64,000 nucleotides of DNA from an uncultured Alphaproteobacteria bacterium (GCA_934270475.1 CAKQPS010000002.1:165701-229700), one strand, 5' to 3'; counted from the stretch's first letter, positions 18,801-27,811 are shown. The notes: generated by a model from the sequence alone, not told the origin. A program made the numbers and translations.

Positions 18801-19928
18801 GCAACCCAAAGACATTTCTTCATATTTACCGGTTTTTTCCTTATATGCCAAAAAATTATTATAAGTTTCAAACACACTACGGTATTGCGGCAAAGCCTGT
18901 TTATAATTATGAGCCATAACAGCTTCATTCAGAGCCTTTTTTGCCTCGGCAATTATTTCCAAGCTTTTAAATTCTTTTTCTTTTCCGGCAACAGGAGATT
19001 CCAAACCGGCGCCGTCAAGAGTGTCAAACTGCCCTTCTACCGATGCATCTCTTAATGTTATGAGCTGATTTCGTGAATTTGCCGCTAATTTAGTGGTTTC
19101 TTTAAAAATACCTAAAGAACTTTGCTTTTTTCCTTTTTCATCAGTTTTTTCTTCGGCTTCGCGGATTTTCGCCGTACCGCCGATACTGCGGACAGCATTA
19201 TATTGCGAGTTCATCGCCACCAAAAATTCATTGTAGCGCATAATCTTGTCATATAAACGAACCGCAGTCAAAGCATTGCGCCAAATGCAAACCTCATCTT
19301 CGGTGCCGTCGCTTTGGCAGTTATATTGTTCCAAGCCTTCTTCACTGCAATCTTCACCGGCAACCAAGCATTTTTCTATGGTATCCAGCTCGGCTAAAAT
19401 GGTGCGGATTTCTTTATCCATTTCACGCGCGGTGATATACATTTCCAAGGTTGTGTCCATTGAAAGCTGTTTGCCATTGCTTTCATAAATCTTTTTTTCG
19501 TTGCCGTTTTTCGACGGGTATTGCAAAAACAGCTCAATAAAGGCTTCTTTTACCTTGGCTTCGTCTTTAATATCGGCGGCAACGGTTAATTTACTGTCTT
19601 CAATAGTCCGCGATGCCGAAACCACTTTTTTGCGCTTGGCCAGATTTTGTTTCAAATAATTCAGTTTGCTTTTACCAAACGACAAAGCATACGACGTAAA
19701 ACTCTGGGTTATGGAGGTAATAAGCTCGCCGCCGGTCAATTTGTCGTGCATGGTGTTAACCTGGTCAATAGTAGAGGTTACAAAGCTGATGGTAGCCGGT
19801 GTGCATTGGAAGCAAATTTGCGGCGCAAACGGCAGCAGCGGGGTGTAGTCGGGAATAAGCGAAGCGTTTGCGGTTTTGAAAAACAGCAATCCGCTTACCA
19901 GCATAAATATTCTGCATATTTTTTTCAT
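15897..19928 (-). CDS. Very large secreted coiled-coil protein of the T4SS locus
   Basis: A 1343-residue protein I do not recognise. It has a signal peptide (IFMLVSGLLFFKTANA). The mature N-terminus (CFQCTPATISFVTSTIDQVN, then a Gly- and Ser-containing helix) may be a conserved head. Cys pairs cluster at about residues 185-215, 375-405 and 430-450, suggesting periplasmic disulfides. Long heptad-like helices rich in Lys, Glu and Ala occupy roughly 650-890. It has no further membrane segments, so it is not VirB6, although it stands where virB6 would in a classical virB operon. It lies 14 bases after the 425-residue coiled-coil gene and 15 bases before virB8. It could be a giant VirB5-type or stalk protein; that is inference. 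Confidence 0.6.
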   Translation of the reverse strand: MKKICRIFMLVSGLLFFKTANASLIPDYTPLLPFAPQICFQCTPATISFVTSTIDQVNTMHDKLTGGELITSITQSFTSYALSFGKSKLNYLKQNLAKRKKVVSASRTIEDSKLTVAADIKDEAKVKEAFIELFLQYPSKNGNEKKIYESNGKQLSMDTTLEMYITAREMDKEIRTILAELDTIEKCLVAGEDCSEEGLEQYNCQSDGTEDEVCIWRNALTAVRLYDKIMRYNEFLVAMNSQYNAVRSIGGTAKIREAEEKTDEKGKKQSSLGIFKETTKLAANSRNQLITLRDASVEGQFDTLDGAGLESPVAGKEKEFKSLEIIAEAKKALNEAVMAHNYKQALPQYRSVFETYNNFLAYKEKTGKYEEMSLGCVGRYLNNYFTDTSSTAAWYGVNCTKDSDKYQCHYSPEKLFTDTTASIGDYDVACTEDHSKKCYIISRGDLSKKNGGINGWLTALQEKIYQKIDKKNQNSYENGTNTSEYVSENDDLSSDGLVSFDNMNAQGDKNYKKDENGENSKMYKKPSMEEEIYAEGRANALMNWSLGRETSQMINKEFVSKSSTFGRTKSGYSLWNDQKYFYDGYLNGKYENIEAYIEKQPIINQLSKVALAINSKYPYEGVNAEQQRAETAKAINNMVKSFETGLSSDVLDEKLAQARADLQKITDDYFNSMKSLNAQKSAIYAQLDKLSETYSNTVDELNKAKSDASSSEGSMEKSEDAIKVGKELERGNTVSPQREGFSEDIENSKITKAAAEKKIKEMQPKVNSLKKQIENTRKKLENIDTQMYQAKADYVIKYNEAAVKADKEITAAAKSYTEVKAAFIKAKEGKLVTNPVMIIANRLLEKAREQAKQYVEEAKNEIIGLGDSKYTAAGAAKIKSIHQNLLEKLKNLNMAPDDSTYSQYLEQFNDIFADTVTGKEAEDSEYFVGIVERERDFTTPKTPLAFSSAPLREVFHFDMDDYDTVLKYFKTGVNKIPENNSDVTLIGNSLLLSGLDLPKIWEQLLSYRPYVEKAIDFNELFHKNGEAADVTAASGIYPCLMNNTPVTVGEHGYAKADYAPYECLNLVGGNDVEAGASIKVGAALSTQNWSKASELGQLLDYVEEIELVAGLKIVKGGHLTFNKYIQKAVYNLEKSGNINKDKNAARDYFMYSRMLFEHNQIGDYLGYKELDARAQNAVDIQAQQVKSIRDKLKEIFLSLHPNTSNTSGLSNADNQKTLGYEIKDDFDLSKAADYELAEDTLKTYKQGYMRSLENLIGSINGETELVLSGKAELENGLAVLKKDANEEAAVSAYDDLDELEEKIKTARANRALTDKYDSEGNDSFKKQMENLRPPYCAVYPYKR

Positions 19929-19942
19929 AGTTTTTCTCCCGA

Positions 19943-21217
19943 TTAAAAGCTGTAATTACTTACCTTATCTTGAACAGTGCTGTTTGCCTTGTCTTTAAGC
20001 TTGTCAAGCAAACTCTTTTTCTTGTTGACATAATCGTCCAAGTTGAAGGCGGTGAAATCCTTGCTGTAGTCATTCAATTTATATTTATCATTCCACAAAA
20101 TTATTTCTGACATTGCATTAAAACGCATTTGCGCCAGCAAAAGTTCCGTATAGCGGGCAGCGATTTTGGCATTTTGAATATCGGCGCCGATTTTCATGCT
20201 CATACCGCCAAAAATACCGTCAGGAGCTGTAACTTTTTCACCGTCTTTAGTTTCTCCGCCGGTGGTGCGCACTAAATAGTTTTCCGAACTGTCCGCAATA
20301 GTTTTGCCTTTTGCCGAACCAATTATAAGAACGCGCATTAAATTCTGCAAAGCCAAATAATATTCCTTTTGCCGCTTATATCTGACTCGGGCAATGGTTT
20401 CAGAACTTTCTTTTTCATATTTACCCAAAAAGAAATCTTTATAATCTGAAGCATACATTTCTTCTGTTTTTTCATTTTCTTCATCTTCTTCGGCAGCGGC
20501 AAAAAGCGCATCTGTGGCTTTTTCCATATAAGCTTTGCCGCCTTCATCAAATAATTCGCGGTTGAGCTTAGAGGCTTCATCGGCGTATTTTTGAATTTGC
20601 TTTTCCATTGCCTGCATTTTTTCATTCTGTTCAGAATTTTTGTCTTCCAGCGCTTTCAACTGCATGGCTAAATCAGCCTTTTCCTGAGCGATTTCCTGCA
20701 AACGCTTTGCGTCTGTTTTAGTGCTCGGCAGTTTTTCTTCCGCGTCCAGCAAAGATATTTTTGTTTTGATTTCCTGTTCTTTTTTACTCCGTTCCTGTGC
20801 CAACGAATATTTATAGTCGCTCAGCAAAGAATTTGCCGTTGCCAAGTCCAGTTTGGTGTTAGCATATTTTTGGGTTACACCTTTTACACTGTCTTTCAAA
20901 TTAAAATTGCCGTTTTTCGCATTATTTTTCACATTGTCAACTATATTTTTGGCATCGCCTTCCATCTGCGTACGCATCATATTAAACAAAGCCTTGCCTT
21001 CCTGACCGCCGGCTTTTTCAACCTTTGCTTCCAAGTCAGACATAGCTTTATTATATTTTTCTTCCCATTCTTCTTTAATTTTTTGCACTTTTTTATTCGT
21101 ATTTTCCAGCTGAGTAAAAAAGTCAAGCTTGGAAATTGCATAAACCGGTTGGCTTTGCAGGACAAATACGGCGCTCAACAATAAAAGAGCAAAGATATGT
21201 TTTGAATTATGTTTCAT
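19943..21217 (-). CDS. Secreted coiled-coil protein of the T4SS locus
   Basis: A 424-residue protein with a signal peptide (FALLLLSAVFVLQSQPVYA) followed by almost continuous predicted helix, with many Lys and Glu heptads. The start is the ATG at 21217, which has AAAGGA upstream and sits two bases after the stop of the preceding gene; an upstream in-frame start would lie inside that gene and lengthen the signal. The mature start (ISKLDFFTQLENTNKKVQKI) is similar in style to VirB5 N-termini, which pack helices around a pilus tip. No enzyme motif seen. Assignment as VirB5-like rests on topology and position only. Confidence 0.6.
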   Translation of the reverse strand: MKHNSKHIFALLLLSAVFVLQSQPVYAISKLDFFTQLENTNKKVQKIKEEWEEKYNKAMSDLEAKVEKAGGQEGKALFNMMRTQMEGDAKNIVDNVKNNAKNGNFNLKDSVKGVTQKYANTKLDLATANSLLSDYKYSLAQERSKKEQEIKTKISLLDAEEKLPSTKTDAKRLQEIAQEKADLAMQLKALEDKNSEQNEKMQAMEKQIQKYADEASKLNRELFDEGGKAYMEKATDALFAAAEEDEENEKTEEMYASDYKDFFLGKYEKESSETIARVRYKRQKEYYLALQNLMRVLIIGSAKGKTIADSSENYLVRTTGGETKDGEKVTAPDGIFGGMSMKIGADIQNAKIAARYTELLLAQMRFNAMSEIILWNDKYKLNDYSKDFTAFNLDDYVNKKKSLLDKLKDKANSTVQDKVSNYSF

Positions 21218-21218
21218 C

Positions 21219-22760
21219 TCATTTTCCTTTCTCTTTCTGCTTCGGCATACTCCAAGCCGAGCCGCGTCCAAAAGCGGAGCCTGAACCGAACGTTTCTTTT
21301 TGCAGTTTATCTGCTGATTCTTTTAAATCATTTTTCAGTTTTTCCTCTTGGGCTTTTTTAGCCGCTTCCTTAGCCGCTTCTCTTTTGGCGACTTCTTCGG
21401 CACTGTTGCCGGTGGCGTTATTCACGCCTTCCGCTCCGCTGACAACACTATCCAAGGCTCCCGACCAATTACCCGAACTAACGTTATCATACAAGCCCTT
21501 GCCGGAATTGTATATATCGCCTGAGCCGGACAAAGCATCGCTTACGCCGCTGCCCAAGCCGGAAGAATCCGCTAATCCGCCCAAATCGCCAAGAGCTGCG
21601 CCGTAATTACCGCTTTCTATATTGTCTTTAGCTTGTTTACCCTTATCATAAGCGGTTCCGGCATTAGACAACGCATCACTTACGCCTTCACCCAGACCGG
21701 CTGCGCCAGCTACTCCGCCCAAATCGCCAAGAGCTGCACCGTAATTGCCGCTTTCTATATTGTCTTTAGCTTGTTTACCCTTATCATAAGCGGTTCCGGC
21801 ATTAGACAACGCATCACTTACGCCTTCACCTAAACCTGTTGAACCGGCAACTCCGCCCAAATCGCCAAGAGCTGCGCCGTAATTGCCTGATTTAACATCT
21901 TTATACGCATCTCCGGCTTTGTTTGCGGCATCTTTCCAATTTGGTTTATTTTTACCTTTCTTATCATTGTTTTTATCCGATTTTTCTTCGGCATTTTCCC
22001 CTGCTGATTTTTTAGCTTCTTCTTCGGCCTTTTTAGCCTCCTCATCCGCCTTCTTTTGCGCATCCGCCATTGCGGCTTCTTCCTCTTCTTCCGCCGTATT
22101 AGCCCGAATATTCAATAAACCGGCAACTGCTAGCTGACCACTGAAGTTCGCCTCCGAATCCAATATTGTTTTCCAGCGTCCGGTAGCACGATTAGAAACA
22201 ACTTTATAAGCGTTTTCAATAATGCTTAAGTCTGTCATTTCTTCTTTTTCTTCATTTTCCAGCTGTTCATTTTCTTCTATTATAGAACGTCGCAAAACCA
22301 AAGACTTTGCATACATCGCCGCCACGTTTTCAACTTGCAAATCATTGATGAGCTTTTGATGTTCTTTTGCTTTTTGAACGTCGTCGCTGACCAGCTCTTT
22401 CTGCGTCATTTTCTGACCGACTTTACGAGCCATTTCCGGAGTCGCCACCGCGCCTTTCAACCCCTCGGTAACTCCTTTGACTGAAAAAGAACGAACTTTT
22501 ACACGTTTCACATAGTCTTTGGCATAATTAAGAGCAAAGGTTTTCCCCATCTGTTTCAATTCATTCAATTTATCGCGGCTGTTTACAAGCTGCTGTAAAT
22601 CAAGCTGCTGCCCCGTATAGGTCTTCAGCGCTTTGTTAATTTCTTCCTGCGCATTCAAAATTTGATCTTGAATAAGTGTTGTCGGGTCTAAATCCGCCTT
22701 AGCCATGCAAGGAGCAAGAATCAATACAGTACTGCAGATTATGACTGTTTTTATGTTCAT
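21219..22760 (-). CDS. Secreted protein with coiled-coil N-half and 46-residue Gly/Ala tandem repeats
   Basis: A 513-residue protein with a signal peptide (VIICSTVLILAPCMAKA). Residues ~25-250 are helical, beginning with LDPTTLIQDQILNAQEEINK, again in VirB5 style. A charged Lys/Glu stretch follows, then tandem repeats of about 46 residues built on GNYGAALGDLGG and GVSDALSNAGTAYDKGKQA, and a charged helical tail. The ATG at 22760 is preceded by AAGGAG and AAAGG. It stands in a run of five secreted proteins between VirB4 and VirB8. The repeat resembles no family I know; it may be a flexible spacer. Confidence 0.6.
   Translation of the reverse strand: MNIKTVIICSTVLILAPCMAKADLDPTTLIQDQILNAQEEINKALKTYTGQQLDLQQLVNSRDKLNELKQMGKTFALNYAKDYVKRVKVRSFSVKGVTEGLKGAVATPEMARKVGQKMTQKELVSDDVQKAKEHQKLINDLQVENVAAMYAKSLVLRRSIIEENEQLENEEKEEMTDLSIIENAYKVVSNRATGRWKTILDSEANFSGQLAVAGLLNIRANTAEEEEEAAMADAQKKADEEAKKAEEEAKKSAGENAEEKSDKNNDKKGKNKPNWKDAANKAGDAYKDVKSGNYGAALGDLGGVAGSTGLGEGVSDALSNAGTAYDKGKQAKDNIESGNYGAALGDLGGVAGAAGLGEGVSDALSNAGTAYDKGKQAKDNIESGNYGAALGDLGGLADSSGLGSGVSDALSGSGDIYNSGKGLYDNVSSGNWSGALDSVVSGAEGVNNATGNSAEEVAKREAAKEAAKKAQEEKLKNDLKESADKLQKETFGSGSAFGRGSAWSMPKQKEKGK
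21600..21900 (-). repeat. Tandem 138-base coding repeat
   Basis: The sequence around 21611 recurs at 21749, an exact 138-base (46-codon) offset, with near-identity over most of the unit; a third, more diverged unit follows on the right. The array lies inside the 513-residue secreted protein and is in frame. Near-identity of two units suggests recent copy-number change. Confidence 0.8.
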
Positions 22761-22783
22761 TTCCTTTCTCCTTACTTTAACGC

Positions 22784-24142
22784 CTATTTGGATTTGGCAG
22801 TTACAACAACTTCGTCCAAGCAAACCGTGCAGCTGCCGTTATAGCATGCAACTTTTCGACCGCTGACATTATAGATGCCTGCCGGACACTCGCTGTCTCC
22901 GCACATACCGGTTTCCCAATTACTTATGCTGCCGCTTTGCTCTTGCAGAGTTCCGTTATCGCACATATCCGCATCTTCATACTTTTTACATTCGCCGCGC
23001 ATACAAACCATATAGGTTCCGGCGCTGCCGTTTATCGGATATACGTTATCCGGACAAGTGATAACTTCTTCATGACAAGTATCATCTTCACTGCCGGTAC
23101 AAACCGTTTGCGAACAATTATTGCCGTCTTTCCACGCAACACTACGGTTCGGATTATTTTCGGTTACCGTTATCTTGGTAGAAGTTGATTCTTGGTCTTT
23201 TTTGGCGTCTTTAGCTGTGCTTGCGCCAGAAGCTTCATCTTTTTTATCGCTATCGCCGGAAGCAGCGCTTTCTTGTTCAGCAATATCCTTAATAACTTTA
23301 GGGTCAATAGACTGAATTCCGCTGATTGCCTCATTTTTCAGACGCTCGGCATATAAATCGCGCATAGTGTTGATAACGTCCGTCAGGGTGCTGGTCGCAT
23401 TAGCTATCGCCACATTGTCTTCGTGCTCGGTTTTGGTTTTGCCGGTTGCGTCGCCAAGTTCATTTTGGATATTTTCATAATTGGAAATTGCAGCGCCTTT
23501 GGCAATTGCCTGCGCCATCATAGTTTTCAGCTCCTCATAGCGGATTTCGCTGAAACGCTGTAAATTTTCCGCCCGAACCGAACTGTCTTTATCATTTATG
23601 CTGCGGGCTATATCGTTAATGCAATTATACAGTTTTGAGCTTTCTTTCAGCATATCCTCGGCGTTTGTTTTACAATAAATCGCCATGGTATTAGGAATAA
23701 TCTGCCGTTCGTTGAAAACGCCGGTATAATTTGTGGTATCTTCTTTCTTATTGGCGTCATCTTTTTTGTCTTTATCAGCTGCAGAGCCAGACGCAGTTCC
23801 CGTGCTGCCGCTATCCTCCGCAGATGCGGAGCCTGCCGTGCCTGTTGAACTGTCGGAACCGCTGCTTATTGCTGAAGGGTCTAATCCGGTGGTGGCTGTG
23901 ATTGTGGTTTTGCCGTATTGATCGGAAGTTTCTTTAGTTTCGGTTTTGCTTTCTGCTTCATCAACGGTTGACTGCAAAGGCGATTTTCCTTCTAAGTCCA
24001 TATCGTCATTATTGCTGCCGGAATACTCGTTCCAACCCTCATCATTTTGACCTCCCCACATTTGAGCTTCGGTCAAAGACATAGGAGACACGCTTAAAAG
24101 CAATGCTGCCATAAAAGCAATTATTATAGTGTGTTTTCTCAT
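22784..24142 (-). CDS. Secreted protein with disulfide-rich C-terminal domain
   Basis: A 452-residue protein with a signal peptide (IIIAFMAALLLSVSP). An acidic low-complexity region (about 30-130) precedes a helical region (140-300) and a second charged linker. The last ~120 residues contain about 14 cysteines in a spaced pattern (CSQTVC, CHEEVITC, CMRGEC, CGDSEC, CYNGSCTVC), as expected for an oxidised periplasmic or surface domain. Gene spacing (23 bases to the next gene, 42 from the previous) places it in the virB operon. I do not recognise the family. A tip or adhesin-like role is possible but unproven. Confidence 0.6.
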   Translation of the reverse strand: MRKHTIIIAFMAALLLSVSPMSLTEAQMWGGQNDEGWNEYSGSNNDDMDLEGKSPLQSTVDEAESKTETKETSDQYGKTTITATTGLDPSAISSGSDSSTGTAGSASAEDSGSTGTASGSAADKDKKDDANKKEDTTNYTGVFNERQIIPNTMAIYCKTNAEDMLKESSKLYNCINDIARSINDKDSSVRAENLQRFSEIRYEELKTMMAQAIAKGAAISNYENIQNELGDATGKTKTEHEDNVAIANATSTLTDVINTMRDLYAERLKNEAISGIQSIDPKVIKDIAEQESAASGDSDKKDEASGASTAKDAKKDQESTSTKITVTENNPNRSVAWKDGNNCSQTVCTGSEDDTCHEEVITCPDNVYPINGSAGTYMVCMRGECKKYEDADMCDNGTLQEQSGSISNWETGMCGDSECPAGIYNVSGRKVACYNGSCTVCLDEVVVTAKSK

Positions 24143-24184
24143 TTCAGTCTCCTATTCTGTTTTAATTATTGCATCTTTAAATAA

Positions 24185-25015
24185 TTAGCTGTTTTTACGG
24201 CTATTTTGCCAATTTTTAAATTGGTTGCTGATATCATCATTTATTTTTTCGTTTTCTTTTTCCATTTCTGCTTCGCGCTCTTTTTGACTTTCTTCAAATT
24301 CTTTTTTATTTTTTTCATACGCGGCTTCTTTAGCTTCTCTTTCTTTTATTTTTTCTTTTATTGCCGCTTCTTCCTTAGCGTCGTTTTTCATATTGTCGGC
24401 TATATTACCGACAGAACCTTTGGTGTTGTTATAAACATCTTTTAATGAACCGCCGTTTTCCAAAGTGTTTACACCGGAAGAAATGGCATCAACCGCAGAA
24501 ACGCTGTTCTTTTTAACCCAGCTGTAAGCTTTGCTCCAAGCGCTTTTCTTAGCCAAACCTTCGCTTTCTTTTTGTTTTTGTTCGGCTTTAGCCTGAGCTT
24601 CTTCAGCAGCTTCTTTTTTGCGCTGCAATTCTTTTTCTGCCAGCTTTTCGTTGATTTCTTTACGTTTTTCTTTTTTAGACGCCACAGCCTGCGCATTTGC
24701 CGCGCCCGTTTCCAAACTTACGCCCAAATTTTTAACCATACCGCCATAGCGGTCATAGTCGCCGTTTTGAATTTTACCAAACAATTCTCTGGCAGCGGCG
24801 GCATAGCCTCCGTTTTGAATTTGTTTAATAATATGCATATTGCTTTGATATTCCTGATAAATTTCATCAATTTGCAACTTCGTGGTTTTGGCTGACTGTG
24901 CCAAACGCGACAAATCTTGGGTCGGCAACGGAAACGCCGACGCATTTTCAGCACATAAAATTAAAGAAAGGCAAAGAAAAACGCCGCTTCGTTTTATTAT
25001 TCTGCATAAATCCAT
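24185..25015 (-). CDS. Secreted helical protein, VirB5-like by position
   Basis: A 276-residue protein with an N-terminal signal (GVFLCLSLILCAENASA) and a mature start rich in Gln and Leu helices (LPTQDLSRLAQSAKTTKLQI). Most of the remainder is charged coiled coil with long Lys/Glu/Ala runs. AAAGGAGG precedes the ATG. It is the first gene after VirB4, exactly where virB5 stands in classical operons, and of the five secreted proteins here it is nearest to VirB5 in size. VirB5 sits at the pilus tip and helps contact. Sequence proof is lacking. Confidence 0.55.
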   Translation of the reverse strand: MDLCRIIKRSGVFLCLSLILCAENASAFPLPTQDLSRLAQSAKTTKLQIDEIYQEYQSNMHIIKQIQNGGYAAAARELFGKIQNGDYDRYGGMVKNLGVSLETGAANAQAVASKKEKRKEINEKLAEKELQRKKEAAEEAQAKAEQKQKESEGLAKKSAWSKAYSWVKKNSVSAVDAISSGVNTLENGGSLKDVYNNTKGSVGNIADNMKNDAKEEAAIKEKIKEREAKEAAYEKNKKEFEESQKEREAEMEKENEKINDDISNQFKNWQNSRKNS

Positions 25016-25094
25016 AATAGCCTCCTTTAATCCCTAATTCTTATTTAAAAAGTGTACCTCATTTTCGCGCAAAAGTGAAGACTTTTTGAAAAAC

Positions 25095-27524
25095 CTAGGC
25101 AATATTTAAATATTTTGTAACAAATCCGTCTTCGCCATATTCTTTTATAAGCTGCTGAACCAGCAAAACATTCTTTCGACCGGAATTGTAAATACGCAGG
25201 TATTTGCCCAAACCGCTCAAGTCAACGTCCAAAATTACCGACTCGCCGGTTACCGGACGCGACAGCAAAATGGCATATGGAAAGTCACGATAGCTTTTAC
25301 CAAAAATAAAGTCAAGTTCGCTTTGAGTTAAATTCCAGTTAGCATAATCTTCAAGCTGCGCCTGCGGGTTGCGGAAGAATATTACAGTTTGGCATTGACC
25401 GCGGATAACTTCGCCCACGCCCAACTTGTCAACAATATTCGGCTGTTGGAAGGCGCAGAGGTAGGCTTGGCGTTTTTTACGTCCTTCTTGCAGACCGATA
25501 ATGAAATAGTCGCGGAACATCGGGTGTTTAAGCATCGGCGCCGTTTCATCAATCATAATCAGCGACGGCACGCCGGTTTCGCCGGTTTCGGACTGAATAC
25601 GGTGCATAATATAGCTGATTACGGCAGGAGCAAGGTTTTCATCTTCAAAAATATGTGTGAAGTCAAACGCCATAAAGCGGCGGCTCTTCAAATCCAAGCT
25701 ATCATTCTGTCCGTTGAAAATTGCGCCGTATTGGTCAGGATTTACCCAGCGGAACAGCTCACGCCGCATATTTCCGGTTGGCGAAAAACAGCTTTTATAC
25801 AGATTTTTCAGCAAACGCTCTTCCGGACGCAGGTAGTCAAACGCAGTGGTAATGGCGCGAGCCACCTCGCGTTCTGCCAAAGCATCGTCCACCATGGTAA
25901 TAGATTTCAGCCAACGACGTAAAAACGAGCGGTTTTCCGGCGTGTTGGCGCAGTCAAACGGGTTCAGAGACACGTTCTTTTCATCACCATCAAAGCCGAC
26001 ATACGCGCCTTTTATGGCTCTGGTAAAGATTTGCGCACCTAAGTGGCGGTCAAAGAAGAATACGCGCAAATCGCCGTGCCGCATAGCTTGTCCAGCCAAG
26101 AAGGTCAGCAAAGTAGTTTTACCTTGTCCAGTCGGACCGATAATGCAGCAGTGCGCCACCGCAGACTCTTCGCTGGAAACGTGGAATTGGAAGCGGTACG
26201 CCGAACCGGACATGGTGCGGAACACCGTGATGGCTCCGTTGCCCCAGTCGCTTTTGCCAAAACCTTCTGCTGGGTGATCCATAGTTACAGCCATGGCAAT
26301 CACCCGCGACAAATAGCGATAGGTTCTTGGATAGGTGTCATAAGTCGGGAACTGCGTAAAGAACACGGCTTGGTTTACCCAGCCTTCACGCACCGGAGTA
26401 ACGCCGAACGCACGGCAAATACGCTGCACTTCAGACTCGCCAAAGTTAATTTCTTCTTTGGTTTCACCCTTAATAATGATTGTCATAGCGTATTCGCATA
26501 AAGACTGATAGTTGTTATCGCTATCATCAATTGCCGCCAGCGCCTCGCTATATTGCTCGGCAACGTTTTCAGAAAAGCTGGTTACACGCGCCATTCTTTG
26601 CTGTTGAACTAAAAGTAAACGTCCTTCCGAGCGGAAAAGTGGACGGATATTGTGCAGAATCACCAGCTCGCAGTCAATGGCGTTTAAGGAATAAATCATA
26701 CTCTCGTCCATGGCTTCACCGCTGACACGGATACCCATAGCGATTTCATACAGTTCTTTTTCACCGGAGAAAAATTTGATAATTCCCTCTTCTTTGGTAA
26801 AATGGATATGGTCGGCGGTCAGCATTTCGCAAAGTCTGACGCCTTCGGTGTTGCGGACTTTAGGCTCCGGCTTGGAAATTGGGCTGCAAAGACGCGAAAA
26901 CACATAAAACGGACTGTCGGTTGCTTTGCTGTCCTCGGTTTCATACATAGGGCTTACGCCGTATTCACCCATAGTTGAAAGCAAGCTCTGCGACGCATAG
27001 TTCAAATCTTTTAAGGCGTCTTTGCGGTCGATAACCGACATTATTATATAGTGCTTATTGCTATATATGCGGTTCATATTGTTAAACCAAATCTGCGAAA
27101 TGGAATCCAGCAGTTGGTTGCCGAAATCTCTTTTTTCTTTTTCCAAGGAAATTCTTTCGCGAATGGTAATCACACGGCAGACAATTTGCATATTTGCCAT
27201 ATCGTCAATCCACGATTTGCGGGCTTCCATCATGGAATATACTTTTTCGCCGGTTGCCGAAGCCAAATCAACGCCTTCCACTTTGAAAACACGGGCATAG
27301 GAGTTGTTGCTGCACTGAATGGTCACGCCGTCCGACATCAGCTTTGCAAAAGGCAAAAAGTCCGACACGCGCGATTCACGAGGCTGCGGCAAAACCCAGC
27401 GTCCAAAACGAGTTGAAAGCAGCACGGCAAACGACGCCGCCGAAGCGATACCGATAAGAGCCACCACAATCTGCACATTGCTCAGCCCTTCTACAAATAT
27501 ACTCATAAAATCATAATTATTCAT
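25095..27524 (-). CDS. virB4: VirB4-type secretion ATPase
   Basis: Large ATPase of the inner-membrane complex, needed for pilin handling and substrate transfer. The 809-residue protein has a hydrophobic N-terminal segment (about residues 15-40), the CagE/VirB4 domain, and a C-terminal AAA+ part with Walker A GPTGQGKTT near residue 467 and Walker B SLIMIDETAP near 655, followed by a Gln-finger-like region (AFQQPN). The start codon overlaps the end of virB3 by four bases (ATGA), a standard virB3-virB4 coupling. The N-terminal membrane segment is more typical of DotO/TraU-like relatives, but motif order fits VirB4. Confidence 0.92.
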   Translation of the reverse strand: MNNYDFMSIFVEGLSNVQIVVALIGIASAASFAVLLSTRFGRWVLPQPRESRVSDFLPFAKLMSDGVTIQCSNNSYARVFKVEGVDLASATGEKVYSMMEARKSWIDDMANMQIVCRVITIRERISLEKEKRDFGNQLLDSISQIWFNNMNRIYSNKHYIIMSVIDRKDALKDLNYASQSLLSTMGEYGVSPMYETEDSKATDSPFYVFSRLCSPISKPEPKVRNTEGVRLCEMLTADHIHFTKEEGIIKFFSGEKELYEIAMGIRVSGEAMDESMIYSLNAIDCELVILHNIRPLFRSEGRLLLVQQQRMARVTSFSENVAEQYSEALAAIDDSDNNYQSLCEYAMTIIIKGETKEEINFGESEVQRICRAFGVTPVREGWVNQAVFFTQFPTYDTYPRTYRYLSRVIAMAVTMDHPAEGFGKSDWGNGAITVFRTMSGSAYRFQFHVSSEESAVAHCCIIGPTGQGKTTLLTFLAGQAMRHGDLRVFFFDRHLGAQIFTRAIKGAYVGFDGDEKNVSLNPFDCANTPENRSFLRRWLKSITMVDDALAEREVARAITTAFDYLRPEERLLKNLYKSCFSPTGNMRRELFRWVNPDQYGAIFNGQNDSLDLKSRRFMAFDFTHIFEDENLAPAVISYIMHRIQSETGETGVPSLIMIDETAPMLKHPMFRDYFIIGLQEGRKKRQAYLCAFQQPNIVDKLGVGEVIRGQCQTVIFFRNPQAQLEDYANWNLTQSELDFIFGKSYRDFPYAILLSRPVTGESVILDVDLSGLGKYLRIYNSGRKNVLLVQQLIKEYGEDGFVTKYLNIA

Positions 27525-27811
27525 GGCTCAAACTTATTTCCTTGTACTGCATATAAATTTTGGCTTATTTTGTTGCTGCGCCCATACGCCTGCAGCATGG
27601 TTGACAAATGCGGTTCTTTTATTCCGGCAACCACCAGCGCGGCATGTGCGGTAACTATACTTGTAATAAAAAACAAAGGGTTAACATCAGCAACACCAAT
27701 ACCCATAAAAAGCATAGGAAACTGAATACCCAAATTTATAATTGCCGGAACCATTGGGGCAAATAAAAATTTAGGCGGCTGAGCAACGGCTTTTAAAATT
27801 TCTTCACGCAT
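27521..27811 (-). CDS. virB3: VirB3-like inner-membrane protein
   Basis: A 96-residue membrane protein. After a short AVAQPPKFLFAPMVPAII start come two hydrophobic stretches (about residues 20-40 and 45-65), then a polar tail. The pattern (Pro-rich entry, two adjacent helices, conserved N-P-L in the middle) and the position directly before virB4 identify VirB3, which works with VirB4 in the inner-membrane complex. Its ATG shares one base with the preceding stop (TAATG), with GGAGGAG in the preceding coding sequence as ribosome site. Confidence 0.8.
   Translation of the reverse strand: MREEILKAVAQPPKFLFAPMVPAIINLGIQFPMLFMGIGVADVNPLFFITSIVTAHAALVVAGIKEPHLSTMLQAYGRSNKISQNLYAVQGNKFEP

Noticed and set aside
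15897..19928. VirB6 homologue
   Set aside because: It stands in the VirB6 position but has only a signal peptide and no cluster of membrane helices.
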